Source: CAYQNU01 sp964419055
GTDB lineage: Bacteria > Bacteroidota > Bacteroidia > Flavobacteriales_D > Parvicellaceae
NCBI GenBank assembly: GCA_964419055.1
Contig: CAYQNU010000025.1
Location: 1-35,975 of the forward strand
DNA length: 35,975 bases
Direction of reading: 5' to 3'
Of this stretch, positions 1 through 7,551 are shown piece by piece. A program made the translations under genes and the position numbers. Position 1 is the first letter of the stretch, and every line of letters starts with the position of its first letter. Under the pieces are notes generated by a model. It worked only from the letters and a program-made list of their open reading frames with translations. It did no database searches and had not been told where the DNA came from.

Positions 1-391
1 TAATTTATCAAACAATTCGATTGTTTTAATTTATGCAAACATAGGAGGCACATAGGATTTGTTGCTTTTTAAAGTTTTTTCATAGAAAACTTCGTTTTTA
101 CAGAGACTTCTATGTGAAAAGCAAAGCTCCTATCCTTAGCTTTTTTCTTCCTTGTTTTTCTATGTGCCTATGTGGTAAAAAAACTACAAAGGCAAATAGA
201 ATTGTTTAGATTTAACCTAGTTTGGGGATAGGAAAATTGTATTTTCACATAGAACCCAACTATGCAAAAGCACAACTTCTATCTTAAGGTTTTAATTTTT
301 AATTCTTTGTATCTATGATTTGTGTGGTTAAAATAGAGAGGGAATGAATTAATCATAATAGTTTGTGAAATAACTAGGTAATGCAGTAGTT
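1..391. repeat. non-coding stretch with CACATAG-type inverted and direct repeats
   Basis: No credible gene lies here. The stretch is built from variants of the words CATAG and CTATG. CATAGGAGGCACATAGGA (40-57) is roughly the inverse of CTATGTGCCTATGTGG (160-175). CATAGAA near 81 faces TTCTATG near 109. The block around 111-139 (ctatgtgaaaagcaaagctc and onwards) recurs imperfectly at about 260-288, so there is a degenerate direct repeat as well. Such CACATAG repeats are familiar in flavobacterial intergenic DNA, but their function is unknown to me. A TATGTTTG box on the minus strand (43 to 36) could serve a gene beyond the left edge, although I see no -33 element for it. Confidence 0.5.
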
Positions 392-1012
392 TTATTCGAT
401 GTATGTCACTGAATCTATTCTATCTCGGTAATACAAATAAGTAGGCTCTTTTACTTCTTTTGATTTTACCTTATGTAACATCAATCGCTCATATAAATCA
501 GCGTCTTCGCCAATTCTAATGTCGTTAAAACCATTCAATGAGAGTAAGAGTTGACGTTCGATGAAAAACGTTCCACCGATAACACAATCGTCTAAATGAA
601 TGTTTTCGGACACATCAAAACGATTCGGTACATATTGATTTCCTATAATTTGAGCGCCTCCATATAAAAATTGAATATCGGGAAATTCTTGTAAAATAGC
701 AAATCTAATAGCTAAGTGGTTGGGAGTGTATGCATCATCTGAATCTAAAAAAGTGATAAATTTACCTTTTGCCCTTTCTATTCCTACATTTTTGGCAAGT
801 GCTGCACCCGTATTTTTTTGAGGCTGATACTGTATTCGATTGTCTTCTTTCAAAAAATTGGAAATGTACTGCAATGTTTCGTCCGTACTTCCATCATCAA
901 TGATAATAGCTTCCCAATTTTGTTCGGTTTGTACAATTAAAGAATCCAAAGCCCGAGTCAAAATAGCTTTTCTATTAAATGTAGGAATAATAACTGTGAA
1001 GAAGGGTTTCAT
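392..1012 (-). CDS. family 2 glycosyltransferase (GT-A fold)
   Basis: This is a probable cytoplasmic or membrane-associated sugar transferase that uses a nucleotide-sugar donor, such as those building surface polysaccharide. The N-terminus (residues 5-15, TVIIPTFNRKA) starts the GT-A nucleotide-binding fold. IIIDDGSTD (residues 36-44) is the family's conserved loop. LDSDD (89-93) carries the DXD-type metal and nucleotide-diphosphate site. A GEDADLYERL segment near residue 170 fits the catalytic-base region. At 206 residues it is short for the family but spans the whole GT-A core. No membrane segment is visible. The only good start is the ATG at 1012. It is not obviously in an operon with the membrane protein 57 bp upstream, although both are on the minus strand. 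The acceptor and sugar cannot be read from sequence. Confidence 0.85.
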   Translation of the reverse strand: MKPFFTVIIPTFNRKAILTRALDSLIVQTEQNWEAIIIDDGSTDETLQYISNFLKEDNRIQYQPQKNTGAALAKNVGIERAKGKFITFLDSDDAYTPNHLAIRFAILQEFPDIQFLYGGAQIIGNQYVPNRFDVSENIHLDDCVIGGTFFIERQLLLSLNGFNDIRIGEDADLYERLMLHKVKSKEVKEPTYLYYRDRIDSVTYIE

Positions 1013-1069
1013 AATTTACATGATTCACTAACAATTGAATCCCTAAGTTGTTTTATACGTTTCTATTTT

Positions 1070-1438
1070 TTAATTAATTTTAATTAGTTTCTGGTGGTAA
1101 CGTATCATTAATACATTGAGAATAAATGTAATTACTGAAGATATAAGACCAATATAGACTGCTACCTGAACTGAATCATTCAAAATGAAAACGGTCCAAG
1201 ATTGTAAAATGCCAAGTAACATAAATTTAAAGGCAATATCGGTTGATTTTTGTCGATAGGATGTCTTTAACCCCAAAAAATAAAATCCTAAACTTAATAA
1301 AAAGAAAATTGGAATCACCATTCCCAATAATATGAGATGCAATCCCGGAGTACTATTATATAATCCAAAAGAAATTAAATTGATTATTAATCCAATAATC
1401 AAGATGAATTGTTGAATTGCTTTTCTGTTTTCAGACAT
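1070..1438 (-). CDS. small four-helix membrane protein, unknown function
   Basis: I do not recognise the family. The 122-residue protein begins with a short polar segment (MSENRKAIQQ). It is then almost entirely hydrophobic, with four likely transmembrane helices at about residues 11-28, 34-56, 68-86 and 90-112, and a basic tail (RYHQKLIKIN). It has no signal peptide cleavage site, no cysteine pairs and no catalytic motif. It lies between a glycosyltransferase and an ABC-F gene on the same strand, with spacers of 57 and 87 bp. The upstream spacer contains a REP-like motif, which argues against tight coupling to the ABC-F gene. Four-helix proteins of this kind are often annotated as hypothetical in Bacteroidota. 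Confidence 0.6.
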   Translation of the reverse strand: MSENRKAIQQFILIIGLIINLISFGLYNSTPGLHLILLGMVIPIFFLLSLGFYFLGLKTSYRQKSTDIAFKFMLLGILQSWTVFILNDSVQVAVYIGLISSVITFILNVLMIRYHQKLIKIN

Positions 1439-1498
1439 ATTCTTTTTTTAAATTGAATTTAATGTCAAAACATGAAATTCTAAAAACCATACTTTTAA

Positions 1499-1523
1499 GC
1501 GCACTGAGCGGAGTCGAGGTGCA
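1499..1523. repeat. REP-like palindromic motif (TGAGCGGAGTCGA core)
   Basis: The sequence GCACTGAGCGGAGTCGAGGT (from 1501) has flanking GCAC and GTGC arms around the core GAGCGGAGTCGA. A related core (TCGACAAGCTC) occurs at 4929-4939 in the opposite orientation. These cores resemble a short palindromic element seen many times between genes in Flavobacterium-like genomes. It sits just past the stop codon of the ABC-F gene and might act as a 3' end processing or termination structure, but that is inference. Confidence 0.5.
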
Positions 1524-1525
1524 AA

Positions 1526-3136
1526 CTACACCAAACTAGCTCTCATTTCATTCACTTTGTCGCTTTCAATGTATTCATCATAGGTCAATTCTTTATCGAT
1601 GCATCCATTTGGAGTTAGTTCGATAATTCTATTGGCAACTGTTTGAGTGAATTGATGATCGTGAGAAGTGAACATAACGCTTCCTGTGAAATCTTTTAAT
1701 GAGTTGTTAAACGCCTGAATGGATTCCAAATCAAGGTGATTAGTAGGTTCATCCAAAATCAAGAAATTACCTTCACGCAACATCATTCTCGAAACCATAC
1801 AACGTACTTTTTCACCTCCTGACAACACAGATGATTTTTTCAAGGTTTCTTCACCAGTGAACAACATTTTACCTAAAAAACCTCGGATATATACTTCGTC
1901 TTTCTCAGTTGAAAATTGTCTCAACCAATCAATTAGATTGTAATCACCTTTAAAAAACTCACTGTTATCACCTGGTAAGTAGGCTGTGGTAATGGTTTGT
2001 CCAAAAGTAAATGACCCTCCATCGGGTTGTCTGTTGCCATTTAATATTTCAAATAAAGCAGTGATGGCCATTGAGTTTTTGCCAATAACCGTAATTTTAT
2101 CGCCTTTACGCATATTCAAATTCAAATCTTTGAACAAGAAATTACCATCTTGTTTGCACGATAAGTTTTCTATTTGCAAAATTTGATCTCCAGCTTCTCT
2201 ACTTTGTTTGAAAATAATAGCTGGATATTTTCTGTTAGAAGGTTGTATATCATCAATATTGATTTTCTCCAATATTTTCTTTCTACTCGATGCTTGTTTA
2301 GATTTAGATGCGTTGGCACTAAATCGAGCGATAAAGTCTTGTAACTCTTTCTTTTTATCCTCAGCTTTTTTGTTTTGTTGCTGACGTTGACGCAAAGCCA
2401 ATTGACTGGATTCATACCAAAAAGTATAGTTACCCGAGTACAATCGAATTTTTCCAAAATCAATATCAGCTATATGCGTACATACCGTATCTAAAAAGTG
2501 TCTATCGTGAGAAACAACAATCACGGTATTTTTAAAATCCATTAAAAAATCTTCTAACCAAGCTACTGTATGTAAATCCAAATCGTTGGTAGGCTCATCA
2601 AGAATCAACAAATCAGGATTACCGAATAAAGCTTGAGCTAATAATATTCTGACTTTCTGATTACCATTTAAATCTTTTAACAAAGTATCATGTTGATCTT
2701 CAGTGATTCCCAATCCACTTAACATGGAAGCCGCATCACTTTCTGCATTCCAGCCGTCCATTTCTGCAAATTCAGCTTCCAATTCTGAAGCTCTTACACC
2801 ATCAGCATCCGAAAAATCTTCTTTCGCATAGATAGCATCTTTTTCTTGCATCACAGCCCATAATTTGCTATGACCCATCAATACAGTTTGTAAGGTGGTG
2901 AACTCATCAAACTCATAGTGATTTTGACGCAGTACAGCCATTCTTTTTCCATTCTCCAATTTTACATGTCCACTAGTAGGGTCAATATCACCCGCCAAAA
3001 TTTTCAGAAATGTAGATTTTCCTGCACCGTTGGCACCTATCACACCGTAGCAATTGCCATCTGTAAATTTTATGTTTACTTCATCAAAAAGAACACGTTT
3101 ACCATATTGTAAAGAGAGGTTTGTGGTAGATATCAT
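1526..3136 (-). CDS. ABC-F family ATPase, YbiT-like, with one degenerate ATP site
   Basis: This is a soluble tandem-ATPase protein without membrane segments. ABC-F members bind the ribosome and act as translation factors or antibiotic-protection proteins. NBD1 has an intact Walker A (GANGAGKST, 34-42) and Walker B with the catalytic Glu (LLILDEPTNDLD, 176-187), but its signature is altered to LNGNQ (156-160) in place of LSGGQ. A charged linker rich in Lys, Gln and Glu (about 240-300) matches the ABC-F interdomain linker. NBD2 has a good signature (LSGGEK, 438-443) and Walker B (FLILDEPTNHLD, 458-469), but its Walker A reads GKNSMAIT (352-359) and lacks the Lys-Ser/Thr. Since each site pairs one Walker A with the opposite signature, one site looks canonical and the other degenerate. 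YbiT-like proteins of Bacteroidota often diverge here, as far as I recall. Length (536) is normal. Confidence 0.9.
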   Translation of the reverse strand: MISTTNLSLQYGKRVLFDEVNIKFTDGNCYGVIGANGAGKSTFLKILAGDIDPTSGHVKLENGKRMAVLRQNHYEFDEFTTLQTVLMGHSKLWAVMQEKDAIYAKEDFSDADGVRASELEAEFAEMDGWNAESDAASMLSGLGITEDQHDTLLKDLNGNQKVRILLAQALFGNPDLLILDEPTNDLDLHTVAWLEDFLMDFKNTVIVVSHDRHFLDTVCTHIADIDFGKIRLYSGNYTFWYESSQLALRQRQQQNKKAEDKKKELQDFIARFSANASKSKQASSRKKILEKINIDDIQPSNRKYPAIIFKQSREAGDQILQIENLSCKQDGNFLFKDLNLNMRKGDKITVIGKNSMAITALFEILNGNRQPDGGSFTFGQTITTAYLPGDNSEFFKGDYNLIDWLRQFSTEKDEVYIRGFLGKMLFTGEETLKKSSVLSGGEKVRCMVSRMMLREGNFLILDEPTNHLDLESIQAFNNSLKDFTGSVMFTSHDHQFTQTVANRIIELTPNGCIDKELTYDEYIESDKVNEMRASLV

Positions 3137-3181
3137 ATCGAAAAATCTAGAATAATTTGTAAATCACTTTGTTTGAGGGCA

Positions 3182-3189
3182 CAAAAGTA
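3182..3189 (-). promoter_or_regulatory. candidate -7 box TACTTTTG for the ABC-F gene
   Basis: TACTTTTG on the minus strand fits the Bacteroidota -7 consensus TAnnTTTG and lies 45 bp upstream of the ABC-F start. No clear TTG -33 element is present at the expected distance. Confidence 0.4.
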
Positions 3190-3368
3190 AGACTTTTAAG
3201 CGAAAAATTTTAAATTTAGAAGGGTCTTATTTTTCATTTTCATATTCCGTTATAAAAAAAGCATAAAATTGTAGAATCATCATTCAAAATCACCCGTTGG
3301 AATAGTTTTTAAAAAAGGGAATACAAAAAAAGAATAGCTTCACATCAAAATTAAAAAATTACACAACT

Positions 3369-3650
3369 ATGAAATCAAAATTAATGCTTATTATGGCTTC
3401 TTTGTTTTTAACTATCAACACAGCTTTAGCCTTCTCTGTTCCTTATTATAACAAAGATTCAAAAGCCTATAAAATGGAAGTTAAGGTTAATGGAAGTACA
3501 ACAACAATTAGTTTTAATGGTAGCACCTCTGGTACTACAAGTGTTCAAACCAGTTCTGATGTTATTGAAGTAAAAACAGACTGTGGATGGGTGAAAGTTA
3601 AAAATGGTCAAAAAGTTACCATTAAAGATGGTTGTATTACATTAGGATAA
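3369..3650 (+). CDS. small secreted protein, unknown function
   Basis: This is a 93-residue protein with a clear Sec signal peptide. It has a basic start (MKSK), a hydrophobic core (LMLIMASLFLTINTALA) and a likely cleavage after the Ala near residue 21. The mature part of about 70 residues is rich in Ser, Thr and Val, alternates like a beta-sandwich, and holds just two cysteines (72 and 89), which could form a disulfide in the periplasm or outside. I recognise no family. It stands alone between the divergent ABC-F gene and the reductase gene and is followed by its own terminator, so it is probably monocistronic. The ATG at 3369 is the natural start because the signal peptide begins there. Confidence 0.7.
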   Translation: MKSKLMLIMASLFLTINTALAFSVPYYNKDSKAYKMEVKVNGSTTTISFNGSTSGTTSVQTSSDVIEVKTDCGWVKVKNGQKVTIKDGCITLG

Positions 3651-3671
3651 AATACCCTTAAAATTCGATAT

Positions 3672-3708
3672 AAAAAATCCGAGCATTGATTTGTTTGGAT
3701 TTTTTTTT
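3672..3708 (+). terminator. rho-independent terminator after the small secreted protein
   Basis: AAAAAATCC (3672-3680) pairs with GGATTTTTT (3697-3705), and the T tract continues to 3708. The stem is AT-rich with a 16-base loop, so it is moderate in strength. It lies 22 bp past the stop. Confidence 0.55.
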
Positions 3709-3763
3709 GTTTTCACTTTTTCAAAAAACTGATTTTAGTCAGCCTTTATTCTGCTTAATAAAG

Positions 3764-3771
3764 TAATTTCG
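3764..3771 (+). promoter_or_regulatory. candidate -7 box TAATTTCG for the reductase gene
   Basis: TAATTTCG differs from TAnnTTTG at one base and lies 27 bp ahead of the ATG. It sits inside an imperfect dyad with GTAATT and AATTAC arms (3763-3783) that could bind a regulator. Confidence 0.35.
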
Positions 3772-3798
3772 CGTCCGAATTACTTAACACAAGATTTC

Positions 3799-4809
3799 AT
3801 GATTTCTACAGATATTATTATAATTGGTGCTGGGCCAGTAGGGTTGTTTACCGTTTTTGAAGCGGGTTTATTAAAATTACGTTGCCATTTAATTGATGCG
3901 CTTGCTCAACCCGGAGGTCAGTTAACAGAGATTTATCCTAAAAAACCTATTTATGATATTCCCGGATATCCCGAAGTGTTGGCAGGTGATTTAGTAACCA
4001 ATTTGATGAAACAAATTGAACCTTTCAAACCAGGTTTTACATTAGCTGACCCTGCTTTAACTATTGAAAAAACAGAAGATAATCAATTTATTGTTACCAC
4101 AAAAAGTGGAATTCAACACAAAGCGCCCAACGTAGCTATTGCAGGAGGTTTAGGCGTTTTTATTCCAAGAAAACCGCCAATAGCCAATATTGAAGATTTT
4201 GAAGATAAAGGGATTGCTTATATGATTAAAGATCCTGAAATATATAGGAACAAAAAAGTGGTCATAAGTGGGGGAGGTGATAGTGCATTGGATTGGGCTA
4301 TTTATTTGGCGGATGGTGTCGCTTCGGAAGTTACATTAATTCATAGAAGTCAGAGTTTTAGAGCGCATCCCGATTCGGTTCAACGTGCTTTGGATAAAGC
4401 AGCTGAAGGAAAAATCAATATGATTATGGATGGGGAAGTTGTAGGGTTAAAAGGAGAAGGCAAGCTTGAAAAAATAAGAGTATTAATTGGAAAAGATGAA
4501 TACAAAGTTTTGGAACCTGATTATTGGTTGCCCTTATTTGGGCTCACACCAAAACTAGGCCCAATTGCCGATTGGGGATTGGAAATAGTTGATAACGCTA
4601 TTAAAGTCGATAATGCAACCGATTATCGCACCAATATTGAAGGGATTTTTGCTATAGGAGATGTAAATACCTATCCCGGAAAATTGAAACTTATTTTATG
4701 CGGTTTTCATGAAGCAACTATAATGGTTCAATCTGCTTTTAAGCGTATTTATCCCGACAAAAAAAATGTATTGAAATATACTACTGTTAATGGTGTTAAT
4801 GGGTTTTGA
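3799..4809 (+). CDS. ferredoxin/flavodoxin-NADP+ reductase, thioredoxin-reductase-like type
   Basis: This is an FAD-dependent enzyme that moves electrons between NADPH and ferredoxin or flavodoxin in the cytoplasm. The FAD-binding Rossmann motif GAGPVG is at residues 10-15. GGQLTEIYP (39-47) is the diagnostic segment of the YumC-type reductases. The NADPH domain has SGGGDSALDWA (157-167) and the HRSQSFRAH stretch (about 182-190), which typically recognises the NADP 2'-phosphate. GIFAIGDV near residue 284 closes the FAD site. The redox CxxC of true thioredoxin reductases is absent, which separates it from TrxB. At 336 residues the length is normal. The C-terminal tail (about 315-336) is the subdomain that stacks near the flavin in this type. 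It looks monocistronic. The 200-bp spacer downstream is filled with repeats. Confidence 0.88.
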   Translation: MISTDIIIIGAGPVGLFTVFEAGLLKLRCHLIDALAQPGGQLTEIYPKKPIYDIPGYPEVLAGDLVTNLMKQIEPFKPGFTLADPALTIEKTEDNQFIVTTKSGIQHKAPNVAIAGGLGVFIPRKPPIANIEDFEDKGIAYMIKDPEIYRNKKVVISGGGDSALDWAIYLADGVASEVTLIHRSQSFRAHPDSVQRALDKAAEGKINMIMDGEVVGLKGEGKLEKIRVLIGKDEYKVLEPDYWLPLFGLTPKLGPIADWGLEIVDNAIKVDNATDYRTNIEGIFAIGDVNTYPGKLKLILCGFHEATIMVQSAFKRIYPDKKNVLKYTTVNGVNGF

Positions 4810-5016
4810 TGGGTTAGTAAAATAGTAAGATAGTCAAGTAGTAAGATAGAGAAATCGTTTAGGAGTAAAGAGTATTTTAACTTGTGAATAGTTCTAAACA
4901 TTTAGTGTCTAACGTCTAAATGGCGGTTTCGACAAGCTCAACCACCGATTAGTTGTTCAAAAAGAAATCGTTAATCTAACATCTAGCGTCTAGAATCTAG
5001 CGTCTAATATCTAATT
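4810..5016. repeat. intergenic repeat cluster ending in a heptamer TCTAnnn array
   Basis: Three repeat families are packed together. First is an imperfect TAGTAAGATAG repeat (4815-4850). Second is a REP-like motif (4924-4947, CGGTTTCGACAAGCTCAACC plus CACCG). Third is an array of six 7-bp units (4975-5016) reading TCTAACA, TCTAGCG, TCTAGAA, TCTAGCG, TCTAATA and TCTAATT, with two further units (TCTAACG, TCTAAAT) at 4908-4921. The last unit supplies the TAG stop codon of the fur-family gene on the opposite strand. Confidence 0.7.
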
Positions 5017-5397
5017 GCATTTAGCACAAACACCTGATATCACATAATTTGTCTGAACCAGCTTATAACCTTGAGGTAGATTCACTTTTACTTCATCTTC
5101 CAAACATTCAACCACATCACAAGAAGTGCATCTAAAATGTACGTGATGATCTTCATGATGATGATGGTCGGCACAAACTTCCTTACAAAGAGCAAAATAG
5201 GTCTTGCCATCATCGCCAATTATTTTATGAATGAGACCATCTGTGCAATAGCTTCTTAATATCCGGTAAATGGTTACTCGATCGGCATCTTCTTTAAGTA
5301 AACGCTCAATTTCAGCTTGAGCCATGGGATGTTCATTTTCTCCCAATAATTCAAGTATTCTTGTTTTGTTTTTTGTATTGCGCTTTTTTACCGTCAT
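5011..5397 (-). CDS. Fur-family metal-responsive transcriptional regulator
   Basis: This is a DNA-binding repressor of the Fur/Zur/PerR superfamily. The N-terminal winged helix includes MAQAEIERLL and the recognition helix region DRVTIYRILRSY (39-50), the family hallmark. The C-terminal dimerisation domain has the structural zinc site CTSC (90-93) with CAKC (124-127). Between them is a dense His cluster (DHHHHEDHHVHF, 78-89) that matches the regulatory metal site. Which metal it senses cannot be decided from sequence; the His-rich loop would suit Zn2+ or Fe2+. It is the second gene of a likely two-gene operon, since its ATG is only 4 bp beyond the stop of the S41 protease gene. Length (128) is slightly short but complete. 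Confidence 0.88.
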   Translation of the reverse strand: MTVKKRNTKNKTRILELLGENEHPMAQAEIERLLKEDADRVTIYRILRSYCTDGLIHKIIGDDGKTYFALCKEVCADHHHHEDHHVHFRCTSCDVVECLEDEVKVNLPQGYKLVQTNYVISGVCAKCN

Positions 5398-5401
5398 TAT
5401 T

Positions 5402-7537
5402 TTATTTGGCAGGTGATAAGATTTTAAATTCTTTTCCTTCTTCCAATACTTTAAGAGCTACTTGAAGTGATTCATTTAAATCATTAATGATTTCATAAAA
5501 TGATTCTGGACCATAAACATATTGAGCAATATTAGCTTTCAAACGGATATTTATGGTTTGTTCAGCATTTGTAAAACCGACCTTATCAAATTCAACCCCT
5601 TCAGCTGTAGCTTTATCAATTAATTCTTTAACTACTTTATCCGTCTTAAATTCTTTTTTGTATTTTGACAAAGTAGGGTATTTCTTTTTGATATCCTCAC
5701 GATTATCATTTACATAATTTAAAGCAAAACTACTGAAAATCCCTTTACGAATGAGCTTAGAAAAATATTCACTGGTTCCAGTTGTGTCTAATGGAACAAA
5801 TACATCGGGCATTATTCCACCACCTCCATAAACGGTTCTTTTTACTACTTGTGTTTGGTATTTAACTGTGGTATCTAATTTAACTGAATCTCTGTGAAAC
5901 GATTCACCACTTCCATATCGCTCATATTTTTCTCTTCGATACTCAACTGAACCGTGATCATAAGGCTTTTGGATGCATCTTCCACTTGGTGTGTAATATC
6001 TTGAAGTGGTAATACGAACACTGGTTCCATCTGGCAAACTTACTGGTTTTTGAACCAATCCTTTTGAAAATGTTCTTCGACCAACGATTAATCCACGATC
6101 CCAATCTTGAATAGCTCCAGATACGATTTCACTGGCCGATGCGCTACTTTCGTCAACCAAAATGATAACTCTTCCTGTTTCCATCAAACCAGTATATTTG
6201 GTATTGTATGAACTATAAGGAGATTTTCTGCCTTCCGTATAAGTCACTAATTTTCTGCCATCCAATAATTCGTCACTCAAATTTACGGCTGTCATCAAAT
6301 AGCCTCCACCATTTCCTTGAAGATCAATTACCAAATCCTTCATCCCTTCGTATTGGAGCTTTTTAACTGCTTCTCTAAATTCGTCAACCGTTGTCGCTGA
6401 AAAATTATTTAACTTAACATACCCCGTTGTTGCATTGGCCATATAAGATGCATCCAAACTGTGGATAGGTATAGCGTCTCTTATGATGCTAAATTCTATT
6501 AATTGACGGGAACCTTTTCTATACATTTTAACTTTAACAGAAGTTCCTTTATCACCTAATAATCGATCTCTCACACCGCTGTTTTTAATGCCTACTCCGG
6601 CTACTAACTCATCGTTAATGTAAATGATTTTGTCTCCTGCCATAACACCCACTTTCTCAGACGGACCTGTTGGTATGGTTTCCGTAATATTTATGGTATC
6701 TTTTTCAATTTGAAAACGAACTCCAACACCAGAAAACGAACCTTTTAAAGGGGTTTCCATGTCATGTAAGTCTTCTAGAGAAATGTAACTAGAGTGTGGG
6801 TCAAGATAATCCAACATATAACGAATACCGTATTCGGTAATTTCACCATTGGATATAGAATCTGGATAAACGGCATCAAAATATTTAAGTGCTGTGGGGT
6901 AATCATTTATTGATTCGGTGATGGATTTATTACCTAAAATAACCAAATTGTATCCCGATATAGATTTACGAGTAACACTCACATCAATCGATTCTTTACC
7001 TCTTTTTAGTCCAATTCTGCAAGTAGATCCTGGTGCACCAATCAATTTTTCAGCAATTTCATTTAAATAATACACTTCTTCAAACTTGCTTCCGTCTATT
7101 GAATAAATCTTGTCGCCTACCAAAATGTTGGCACTTTCTGCACCACTTCCAGGTAAAACCTTGGTTACTTCCAGTGTATCACCCTTAAATTTATATTGAA
7201 TTCCTAATGATTGATAGGTATCTTTGTGCGAGGGTAGCACTTTTTTAACAATGTCAGCCGGTTGGTATTCACAATAAGGAAATATTCCATTATTCATACC
7301 TTTAATAATATTGTGTTCTAAAACAGACTTATCAATTTCTTCAACGTACATATTGAAGATAGAATTTAATAATTCGGGAACTTTTACGGTAGTTTGTAAT
7401 TCTTCTTTTGTTTGACTTGTTGCTGTTTTTAAAAAAGGAAAACTAACAAAAAGTGTTAAAAATGTAACCGTTTTGATAATAATTGTGTTCCCTTTTGGTA
7501 AAAGAGAATTATAGTGTTGCTGATTTGAGCTATTCAT
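5402..7537 (-). CDS. S41 carboxy-terminal processing peptidase with two PDZ domains
   Basis: This is an exported serine protease of the Tsp/CtpA family that trims or degrades proteins from their C-termini in the periplasm. A basic, hydrophobic segment (about 22-40) acts as signal peptide or anchor. It has two PDZ-like domains (about 105-190 and 262-352), each with a GVGV/LGIQ entry strand, a GDKI-Y-I-D/N loop and a preceding helical segment. Most CTPs have one, so this looks like an internal duplication. The catalytic core shows DLQGNGGG (405-412) and SASAS with nucleophile Ser467, followed by Asp478 and Lys492 in SKGLVQ. The +11 and +25 spacings match the Ser-Asp-Lys arrangement of Tsp. A C-terminal helical region follows. 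The start is only 14 bp from the divergent L,D-transpeptidase start, so the promoter must overlap that gene. It is followed after 4 bp by the Fur-family gene. Confidence 0.9.
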   Translation of the reverse strand: MNSSNQQHYNSLLPKGNTIIIKTVTFLTLFVSFPFLKTATSQTKEELQTTVKVPELLNSIFNMYVEEIDKSVLEHNIIKGMNNGIFPYCEYQPADIVKKVLPSHKDTYQSLGIQYKFKGDTLEVTKVLPGSGAESANILVGDKIYSIDGSKFEEVYYLNEIAEKLIGAPGSTCRIGLKRGKESIDVSVTRKSISGYNLVILGNKSITESINDYPTALKYFDAVYPDSISNGEITEYGIRYMLDYLDPHSSYISLEDLHDMETPLKGSFSGVGVRFQIEKDTINITETIPTGPSEKVGVMAGDKIIYINDELVAGVGIKNSGVRDRLLGDKGTSVKVKMYRKGSRQLIEFSIIRDAIPIHSLDASYMANATTGYVKLNNFSATTVDEFREAVKKLQYEGMKDLVIDLQGNGGGYLMTAVNLSDELLDGRKLVTYTEGRKSPYSSYNTKYTGLMETGRVIILVDESSASASEIVSGAIQDWDRGLIVGRRTFSKGLVQKPVSLPDGTSVRITTSRYYTPSGRCIQKPYDHGSVEYRREKYERYGSGESFHRDSVKLDTTVKYQTQVVKRTVYGGGGIMPDVFVPLDTTGTSEYFSKLIRKGIFSSFALNYVNDNREDIKKKYPTLSKYKKEFKTDKVVKELIDKATAEGVEFDKVGFTNAEQTINIRLKANIAQYVYGPESFYEIINDLNESLQVALKVLEEGKEFKILSPAK

Positions 7538-7551
7538 AAATAATCAAGATT

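Noticed and set aside
1..391. CRISPR-like array
   Set aside because: The repeated words are short, irregularly spaced, variable and in both orientations. There are no constant-length spacers and no cas genes.
1526..3136. Antibiotic resistance by the ABC-F protein
   Set aside because: The sequence fits the YbiT-like housekeeping branch. There is no leader peptide attenuator and no mobile context.
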